Source: JAAYUD01 sp963676865
GTDB taxonomy: Bacteria > Bacteroidota > Bacteroidia > Bacteroidales > Bacteroidaceae
DNA: 64,000 nucleotides
Direction: 5' to 3'
Assembly: GCA_963676865.2 (NCBI GenBank)
Contig: CAXXSS010000001.1
Location: 1,240,001-1,304,000, forward strand
Position numbers and translations under genes: made by a program. Shown here piece after piece: positions 8,811 through 15,097 of this stretch; the stretch's first letter is position 1, and every line of letters starts with the position of its first letter. Below the pieces are notes generated by a model. The model was not told the DNA's origin. It was given only the letters and a program-made list of their open reading frames with translations, and did not search any database.

Positions 8811-11144
8811 ATGCGATTAAACCTTTTAATATCCTGCCTCGTTACTTTCTGCGGATTCTCAGGATTTGCTCAGCAGAAAGAAGCCAATTATCAAGTGATA
8901 CCACTGCCACAGCAAATAGATTTGCAGCACGGCAGAGCTTTCATTCTGAATGCACAAAGCAAAATAAAGTATGCTGCCAACAGTGAAATGCTAAAAAGCG
9001 ATGCCGTATTTCTCTCTAATTATATTAAAGAGACTACCGGACGGTCAATACCAATCTCTCCTATTACGATAAAAACTTCAAAAGACAAGAATGTCATCCT
9101 ATTGAAAATCAACCAATCACTCGTTCATAACGAAGGGTATGAACTCAAAGTAGAAGAGCATCAAATCACCATAACCGGAAAAGATGAAAACGGCGTATTT
9201 TATGGCATCCAGACTTTGCGTAAGTCTATGCCTGCAATAGCCAAAGGCGACAATATTCTTTTCCCCTGTGTTACTATCAATGATTATCCCCGTTTTGCCT
9301 ATCGAGGAATGATGCTCGACTGTGGTCGCCATTTCTTCCCCGCTAAGTTCGTCAAAGAATATATAGACCTACTCGCACTGCACAACATGAACTACTTTCA
9401 TTGGCATCTCACCGAAGACCAAGGCTGGCGCATTGAAATAAAGAAATATCCGAAACTTACCGAAATCGGTTCGAAACGAGCACAAACAGTTATTGGACAT
9501 AATTCCGGCAAATACGACGGACAACCGTATGGCGGATTTTATACTCAAGCCGAAATAAAAGAGATCGTAGCCTATGCCAAAGCCCGCCACATTGCAATCA
9601 TCCCCGAAATAGATATGCCGGGACACATGAACGCCGCATTGGCTGCTTATCCCTATTTGGGATGTACAGGAGGCCCTTATAAAGTACAGGAAGAATGGGG
9701 CGTATTCGACGATATCCTTTGTGTAGGCAAAGAATCTACATTTACGTTCATCGAAGACGTTCTATCGGAAGTCATATCACTCTTCCCCTCCAAATATATT
9801 CACATCGGTGGTGATGAGACACCGCGGGTTCGCTGGAAAGCATGTCCCCTATGCCAAAAACGAATTCAAGACGAAGGATTGAAGAGCGACAGCAAACACT
9901 CGGCAGAAGATCGCTTGCAATCTTATTTCATGAGCCGCATCGAAAAGTTCCTGAACAGCAAAGGTCGCCAAATTATAGGTTGGGACGAAATACTCGAAGG
10001 CGATGTAGCCCCCAACGCAACAGTGATGTCGTGGCGTGGCATGTCGGGAGGCATTGAAGCAGCACACTTACACCACAACGTTGTGATGACACCCAATACT
10101 TATGTCTACTTCGACTACTATCAATCGCCCGACGTAGCCAACGAACCTCTTGCTATCGGTGGTTATCTACCGGTTAAAGACGTGTACAATTTCGAACCGG
10201 CACCCGATTCGCTTGCAGCAGATGTGAAACCATATATAATAGGAGCACAAGCCAATGTCTGGTCAGAATATATCCCTACCACCAAACAAGTAGAATACAT
10301 GGTACTGCCTCGCATGTCGGCTTTGTCAGAAGTGCAATGGAGCAATCAAGAAAAGAAAGATTACAAAGATTTTGCCTCACGTCTGCCTCGCCTGCTCGAT
10401 ATTTTCCAACGCGACGGGCTGAATTATGCAAAACATGTTTATGATATCACAGACGAATGCCAGACCGATACGACAAAGAAGTGCATCTTCGAAAAGATGT
10501 CTACCATCGACAATGCTCCTATATATTATACAACAGACGGAACGGAGCCTACTGCGTCTTCAACCCGCTACACCGAGCCTATCCAGATAAACAAATCTTG
10601 CACATTAAAGGCTGCAGCCATACGCCCCAATCTGAGATCAAACATTCTGTCGAAAGAATTCTTTTTCAATAAAGCGACCCTATGTCCCATCAAATTGAAA
10701 GACGATCCAAAAGGACGCTATGCATTCAATGGTGCTCCCGCACTAAATGATGGATTAAAAGGCAACAGCAACTATGCCAGCGGACGCTGGTTGGGATTTT
10801 ATAACCAAATAGTTGAAGCAACCATAGACTTAGGAACGACTCAAGAAATTAACCAAGTGAGCACCGATGCCATTGTCAATTTGCCTGCTTTCATTATGGG
10901 AGCTTCCTATGTTTCAGTTGCCGTATCCGAAGACGGCATTAATTTCACAGAGGTAGGCAACATGGATTATCCGGAAGATACCGATTTAAACAAGATAGAC
11001 ATCGCTCATTACGATGTAGCCTTTGCGCCCGTTGAGGCACGCTACGTAAAGGTGACAATCAAACCGAGCAGCGCACTTCCCAAAGGACACTATTCGGAAG
11101 GCAAACCGGCATTCTTATTCATTGACGAAATAACAATCGAATAG
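8811..11144 (+). CDS. Secreted beta-N-acetylhexosaminidase (GH20)
   Basis: Exo-enzyme that removes terminal GlcNAc or GalNAc from glycans by substrate-assisted catalysis. A signal peptide (MRLNLLISCLVTFCGFSGFA) is followed by a GH20b domain (about 25-155) and the GH20 barrel. Signatures are HWHLTEDQGWRIEIKKYP and the catalytic pair in HIGGDETP (D335/E336). Residues from about 550 form a chitobiase-type C-terminal domain (PIYYTTDGTEP), and the last ~140 residues look like an F5/8-type carbohydrate-binding domain. At 777 aa it is typical of Bacteroides GH20 enzymes acting on host or mucin glycans. It is monocistronic, with its own promoter and terminator. Confidence 0.94.
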   Translation: MRLNLLISCLVTFCGFSGFAQQKEANYQVIPLPQQIDLQHGRAFILNAQSKIKYAANSEMLKSDAVFLSNYIKETTGRSIPISPITIKTSKDKNVILLKINQSLVHNEGYELKVEEHQITITGKDENGVFYGIQTLRKSMPAIAKGDNILFPCVTINDYPRFAYRGMMLDCGRHFFPAKFVKEYIDLLALHNMNYFHWHLTEDQGWRIEIKKYPKLTEIGSKRAQTVIGHNSGKYDGQPYGGFYTQAEIKEIVAYAKARHIAIIPEIDMPGHMNAALAAYPYLGCTGGPYKVQEEWGVFDDILCVGKESTFTFIEDVLSEVISLFPSKYIHIGGDETPRVRWKACPLCQKRIQDEGLKSDSKHSAEDRLQSYFMSRIEKFLNSKGRQIIGWDEILEGDVAPNATVMSWRGMSGGIEAAHLHHNVVMTPNTYVYFDYYQSPDVANEPLAIGGYLPVKDVYNFEPAPDSLAADVKPYIIGAQANVWSEYIPTTKQVEYMVLPRMSALSEVQWSNQEKKDYKDFASRLPRLLDIFQRDGLNYAKHVYDITDECQTDTTKKCIFEKMSTIDNAPIYYTTDGTEPTASSTRYTEPIQINKSCTLKAAAIRPNLRSNILSKEFFFNKATLCPIKLKDDPKGRYAFNGAPALNDGLKGNSNYASGRWLGFYNQIVEATIDLGTTQEINQVSTDAIVNLPAFIMGASYVSVAVSEDGINFTEVGNMDYPEDTDLNKIDIAHYDVAFAPVEARYVKVTIKPSSALPKGHYSEGKPAFLFIDEITIE

Positions 11145-11212
11145 ACCGAAAGCCTACATTGAGAATGCAATAAAATAACTTATTAAAACCCCACGGCTTT
11201 TGTATAAAGGAT

Positions 11213-11268
11213 AGTGGAAGATTGGATCGTCACGATAAATCGACGAACAGTCTTCCACTCTTTTTTAT
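11213..11268 (+). terminator. Terminator of the GH20 gene
   Basis: Arms AGTGGAAGA (11213-11221) and TCTTCCACT (11251-11259) enclose a 29-nt loop with its own small stem and are followed by CTTTTTTAT. Confidence 0.75.
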
Positions 11269-11333
11269 ATCACCTACCCACTACCGTAAATTTTTGAAAA
11301 CGCATGGATGTTTTATTATTTGCCAGAAACAGA

Positions 11334-11445
11334 CGTATGTCGCAGCCATAACTAACGTTAGTTACTGCTGTAAGTAACGGAAGTTATCATGATAACTAAC
11401 GGATGTTTCGTCTGCAACATCCGTTAGTTACCGCAGCGACATACG
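11334..11445. repeat. Quad-palindrome array, copy A
   Basis: Four 18-bp near-palindromes start at 11348, 11370, 11392 and 11414, exactly 22 bp apart, with 4-bp spacers TGCT, CATG and GTCT. The units are ATAACTAACGTTAGTTAC, GTAAGTAACGGAAGTTAT, ATAACTAACGGATGTTTC and GCAACATCCGTTAGTTAC. Outer arms GTATGTCGC and GCGACATAC make the block a larger hairpin. It has the same length and layout as copy B (50129-50240). Its function is unknown. Confidence 0.9.
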
Positions 11446-11463
11446 GTTGATTTTTTGCTAAGT

Positions 11464-11555
11464 TGTCGTATGTTAGTTTTTTCGGTGACGTCCTTAAGTT
11501 TTTCAGAAAACATATGGACGTCAACAAATTTAGGAGCATATGTCGTTTTAGAAAG
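11464..11555. repeat. Conserved intergenic hairpin module, copy A
   Basis: A ~92-bp block beginning TGTCGTATGTTAGTTTTTTC, found again at 50259 and 38315. It holds an inverted repeat around GTCC...TTTTTCAGAAAA...GGAC, imperfect here and in B and perfect in C, and ends in a TTTAGGAGCATATGTC-like tail. It follows the array directly. It is noncoding. Confidence 0.85.
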
Positions 11556-11949
11556 AAAGTACGACACCGATTTATTGAAATAACCGTGTCCCACTGACTA
11601 CTTAAAAGGGGTCGCAGCGGTATAAATCATTTCGATGTTTTTCTATAATACTTTTAGTTCCTGTTCCCGTCACGTTTACCATCTGTATATCAGATAGATA
11701 TTGAGATGTGATAGCAAAACGGGACCTGAAAAGTGCATCTTCTCGCTGATAATCAATGAATTATGAACTCTATGATAATGAGGCCTACAAGTAACTGGTA
11801 AGGGCTTGTGAACGAAAATTATTTTCCAAGGTGTTCCAAGAGGTGAATACTGGGAGCGATACTGATACTATTTTAACCATATCGAAGTGGCACTTCTTGA
11901 TTATGAAATATGAGCTTGTGTTCTCAAAAAATGATAAGGACAAACATAA
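11556..11949. repeat. Diverged repeat segment left of IS copy A
   Basis: This segment aligns along its length with 50351-50675 (for example CTATAATACTTTTAGTTCCTG, split here as CTATAATACTTT and TAGTTCCTG, and GATACTGATACTATTTTAACC), with substitutions and an indel. No intact reading frame was recognised. It is either a decayed mobile-element backbone or part of the repeat family. Confidence 0.65.
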
Positions 11950-12013
11950 AAATTCATAAGGACGAAAATAAATGTTTCTCCTTACAAACTTTTATTTTCG
12001 TCCTTATGAATTT
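11950..12013. repeat. 23-bp inverted repeat, copy A
   Basis: The left arm (11950-11972) contains ATAAGGACGAAAATAAA and pairs perfectly with 11991-12013 across an 18-nt loop. Related copies are at 50676-50727 (17-bp arms) and 38172-38194 (left arm intact, right arm diverged). Confidence 0.85.
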
Positions 12014-12167
12014 CTCGCTGTCTATCAACGATTTGCACGAAATACATTTATACCTTGTGGTGTACTGAATTTGGTTGACAGTTAAACACTAGTAAACCTA
12101 AGGGAGTTGACAATTACAATCATGTATACCTAAAGTAGTTGTCAACTCTGCAAAGTTAATCCTATTT

Positions 12168-13121
12168 TTATTGACAAACAAGTATTGTTTGTTCTTTATA
12201 GTTTGTTTTGTTCAGCTGATGCTTTAAAGCATCAGCTGAACAAAGTGGGTTTGGATGTTCTCCCGGGAGCATTTGCATCGGTGTTTTCATTGCCAGAGCT
12301 TGGTGCGGTCGTGCCCAATTGTAGAGATATATGGATCTGGCGACACCTTCCAAGGCTTCATCAAATGTTTTATTCTCATAATCGAAGAGCCATCCGTTCT
12401 TAACGGTATTGTTCATCCTCTCGGCCAGTGCATTGTGCAAGGGGTCGCCCGTTTGCGTCATACTGATAGCGATTCCTCTTTCTTTGAGCTGTGACACATA
12501 ACCTTTTGATGCATACTGCACACCTCGGTCGGAATGGTGGATAAGACCTGAAAGGTTGAATCCCTGACCTTTATAAAATCTGCACGCCATCATCAACGCT
12601 TTTGCCGGTCCTTCCGCTTCAAGAGTCCGAAAGAGGGCATATCCCACAATGATGCGGCTGAAGACATCCGTCAGCAGCGAAAGATAGGCAAATCCTTCTT
12701 TCGTGGATATATAAGTGATGTCACCCACCATCATGCGGCAAACACCACAGGCCACGTATTTAGGAGATGTGTTAAGCAAATCCGGATAGATCCGATATGG
12801 ATGATCGGAGTTGGTCGTACGAGGTCTGTAACGTCTGCGGCGCAGCATCATCCCGTTGGCCCGAAGGACATCGATAAATTGGTCGCGTCCTATCGTGAAC
12901 TTTTCTCCGAACCGAGACTTACACAGACTGTAAAGCTCGCGGCAACCGCTTCGGGGAAGCTCCTGACGCAGAAATTGACAGTAATACGTGATGCTGCTTA
13001 TAAGTACATCTTGTTCGGCATTTGTTTCTTTGTGCTTGTAGTACCCTTGTCGGGAAATGTCAAGCAGTCCGCAAAGGGCGGATATGGTATAACTCATACC
13101 TTTACCCGCCTTTTGTGACAA
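12168..13121 (-). CDS. IS3-family transposase OrfB (DDE integrase)
   Basis: Catalytic part of the transposase, 317 aa. An HTH_21-like N-terminal region is followed by the rve integrase core. The DDE residues are in MVGDITYI, in the LIHHSDRGVQYAS segment, and in the E of ALAERMNN. The open frame begins at a TTG and no good ATG start exists near it, so it is probably made as an OrfAB fusion by -1 frameshifting at A AAA AAC (13145-13151). A 38-bp perfect palindrome lies near its 3' end. It is identical in protein sequence to the copy at 50894-51847. Confidence 0.95.
   Translation of the reverse strand: MSQKAGKGMSYTISALCGLLDISRQGYYKHKETNAEQDVLISSITYYCQFLRQELPRSGCRELYSLCKSRFGEKFTIGRDQFIDVLRANGMMLRRRRYRPRTTNSDHPYRIYPDLLNTSPKYVACGVCRMMVGDITYISTKEGFAYLSLLTDVFSRIIVGYALFRTLEAEGPAKALMMACRFYKGQGFNLSGLIHHSDRGVQYASKGYVSQLKERGIAISMTQTGDPLHNALAERMNNTVKNGWLFDYENKTFDEALEGVARSIYLYNWARPHQALAMKTPMQMLPGEHPNPLCSADALKHQLNKTNYKEQTILVCQ
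12207..12244. repeat. 38-bp perfect palindrome inside orfB, copy A
   Basis: Half-site TTTGTTCAGCTGATGCTTT and its exact complement meet with no loop, within codons for CSADALKHQLNK. The same palindrome occurs in IS copy B at 50933-50970. Confidence 0.9.
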
Positions 13122-13129
13122 GCAACCTA

Positions 13130-13519
13130 CTACTTGACATCGGAGTTTTTTCGTACCTTGATGTGATACTTCTCTTCAGCCAGGTCAATCATGCAATCAT
13201 AAACGTCACGGGCCATCTCTGCACGCTTCAGCTCAGATTCCAATTCCTTAATGCGCACTTTCAAAGAGGTGATGTCTTCTTCTGAAGAGACATCCTCTGT
13301 ACCGGTTGTTACAGCTTTATCCTTCATATTTAATGGGAATGGTTTGTCTTCAAGCCCAAAGATACGAAGCCAATTCCGAATTGAACCTCTGGATATACCA
13401 TTTTCTTTTTCAAGGGTATACTTACCCTTGCTTCCATGAAGGTAAGAGTTTAAAATCTCTAGACGAATCTGATCGTCAATCTTTTTATTATTTCTCATTT
13501 TTGAATAAGTTTGTGTCAA
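13130..13519 (-). CDS. IS3-family transposase OrfA
   Basis: Small DNA-binding protein of 129 aa. The helix-turn-helix region is about residues 15-55 (DQIRLEILNSYLHG, then KENGISRGSIRNWLRIFG), followed by a leucine-zipper-like coiled coil (SLKVRIKELESELKRAEMAR). It recognises the IS ends and, joined to OrfB by frameshifting, forms the active transposase. The stop is 8 bp before the first OrfB codon, and the slippery heptamer lies 12 nt before the stop. It is identical to the copy at 51856-52245. Confidence 0.93.
   Translation of the reverse strand: MTQTYSKMRNNKKIDDQIRLEILNSYLHGSKGKYTLEKENGISRGSIRNWLRIFGLEDKPFPLNMKDKAVTTGTEDVSSEEDITSLKVRIKELESELKRAEMARDVYDCMIDLAEEKYHIKVRKNSDVK
13145..13151 (-). 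promoter_or_regulatory. -1 frameshift slippery site of IS copy A
   Basis: A AAA AAC read in the orfA frame as (CG)A AAA AAC. Slipping back one base continues as CTC CGA TGT and runs without a stop into orfB. Confidence 0.75.
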
Positions 13520-13532
13520 CTTATTCAGTACA

Positions 13533-14536
13533 TGTCACCTTGCTCTTGTTCTATTTACATTTGAGCGACGAGATTGCCGTGAGAATAGTGCTCTACAGGT
13601 CTTTTCACCCAGGTTCGGATAAGAAAGTATCAGAATATTGGCGAATATTCACCTTGAAATCCGTTCTGAGAAAAACGGATTGTTCCCAATGTATTGCCTT
13701 TTAAATCGTTTTCTGCGTCAATGGAGTGGGTACTCCAATTATTTACGTAGAGTAAGACAATATCCATGTGGCTTTTTATGCAATCCTCTTTCCACAAAGC
13801 AGATAAATATTTCACATCCCCTTGCATCTCTCATTAATATAAATGCAAGTTCAAAACACGGCATTATAATAAAAAGAAAAAGTTCTATCAAAAAACGGTT
13901 GAAACAGCACCGCTTTTTCCATTAATCAAAGAACGAAAGTAAATTCATTTCCTTTGCCAGTTCTAAGCACTCGAGTGCGAGAATGTTTAATCTCCCAAAC
14001 TCTTATAGGTGAGCTACATCACCGGAAGTTCTTATCAAAGTTATGAAGTAGCATTTCCATGAATAGTATTTTATGATTCTTTACAAAGTTTACTTAAAGC
14101 AAAACTTATTATTCTTAATTTTTATAATTTATAGAGAACTCATTAAAAACGGACATATTTTAACACACGCAGAGAACATTGAAAATATGTTTTTTAACTG
14201 GAAACTTTGTACTAATCACAACAAAATAAAAGAATTTAATACAACCACATCCATATATAAAAAGTCATATACAAGTAATCACATTTAGCATAAAAATAGC
14301 GATAAGCATGTAACATTTTTGTAACATTTTCATATAAGTTTCATACTTCAATATATTGGTATATCACCGTATTTATTAGAATAATATAAATGATACCTAT
14401 ATTTTATATCATTCTTAATGGAAACAAACAATTATGTCAAATAAATTATCCTGATTGATAAATAAAAGTCCTATATCTTGTAAGTAAATCTTATTACTTA
14501 AAAAATAACATGTAAGCTGACTCTTTTTTTAAGAAA
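13533..14536. other. Gene-free region right of IS copy A
   Basis: About 1 kb. Positions 13533-13690 are a diverged match to 52259-52400 right of IS copy B (shared GATAAGAAAGTATCAGAATAT). ATCCGTT and AACGGAT (13659-13680) form a small hairpin. Beyond 13700 no gene is recognised; only weak short palindromes are seen, such as CACTCGAGTG near 13970 and AATGATA/TATCATT arms at 14389-14413. The very AT-rich end may hold the promoter of the AraC-type gene. Confidence 0.6.
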
Positions 14537-15022
14537 ATGATTGTGGAATGTTTTACTAATATCTATTTTTGCCTTACATATTTTATACAAAAATATATGA
14601 ATAATAGGAACATGTCAATTATTGAACTACGAACAGAAGAAATTTATAAAAAGATTCTTCTTCTATTTGAAGAAAAAAAGGTGTATTTGGACCCGGCTCT
14701 TTCATTAATTGGGCTTAGCGAAACGGTTGGCACAAATACTACTTATCTTTCTAATACTATCAACCAATATTTTGGTTGCAACCTACGTACACTAATCAAT
14801 AAATACCGAATTGATTATGCCAAACAATTATTATCAATAGAGAGATGCAATTTAAAAGAATTACATAGAAAAAGCGGATTTGCATCAAGAAGTGCATTTT
14901 ATGCAGCTTTTCAACGCATAGAAAAGATTTCTCCTCTAGGATATTTTGCACAAGTTCGAAGAAAAGAAATGAATTTAAATCAAAAAGGAGAGTTGACAGT
15001 ACAAATGCTTGCTGCAAGATAA
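14537..15022 (+). CDS. Minimal AraC-type regulator
   Basis: Protein of 161 aa at most, made almost only of an AraC/XylS C-terminal DNA-binding domain with two HTH motifs. The helices are visible in SLIGLSETVGTNTTYLSNTI, the conserved NKYRIDYAKQLL segment, and HRKSGFASRSAFYAAFQRIE. It has no sensor domain. The first ~20 residues are hydrophobic and may not be translated; ATGs at 14597 and 14612 give 141- or 136-aa proteins with a more normal start. It lies 75 bp upstream of a large lipoprotein gene on the same strand and probably regulates it. What signal it responds to is unknown. Confidence 0.75.
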   Translation: MIVECFTNIYFCLTYFIQKYMNNRNMSIIELRTEEIYKKILLLFEEKKVYLDPALSLIGLSETVGTNTTYLSNTINQYFGCNLRTLINKYRIDYAKQLLSIERCNLKELHRKSGFASRSAFYAAFQRIEKISPLGYFAQVRRKEMNLNQKGELTVQMLAAR

Positions 15023-15097
15023 AGCAGTTAAATTGAATCAGATATAGTATTTGAAAAAATATAATTATTAATAATCAAATTTTTAATTAAGTTAATT

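Larger units (their letters stand above)
12061..13532 (-). mobile_element. IS3-family insertion sequence, copy A (1472 bp)
   Basis: The ends are near-identical inverted repeats starting TGTACTGAAT and continuing to GTTGACA, in the classic TGT...ACA form of the IS3 family. It carries orfA (HTH) and orfB (DDE integrase) on the minus strand with a -1 slippery site between them. It is intact. The only difference seen from copy B is g12333 versus c51059, a silent change in orfB. No flanking target duplication is visible (GTGG before, TGTC after). Confidence 0.95.
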
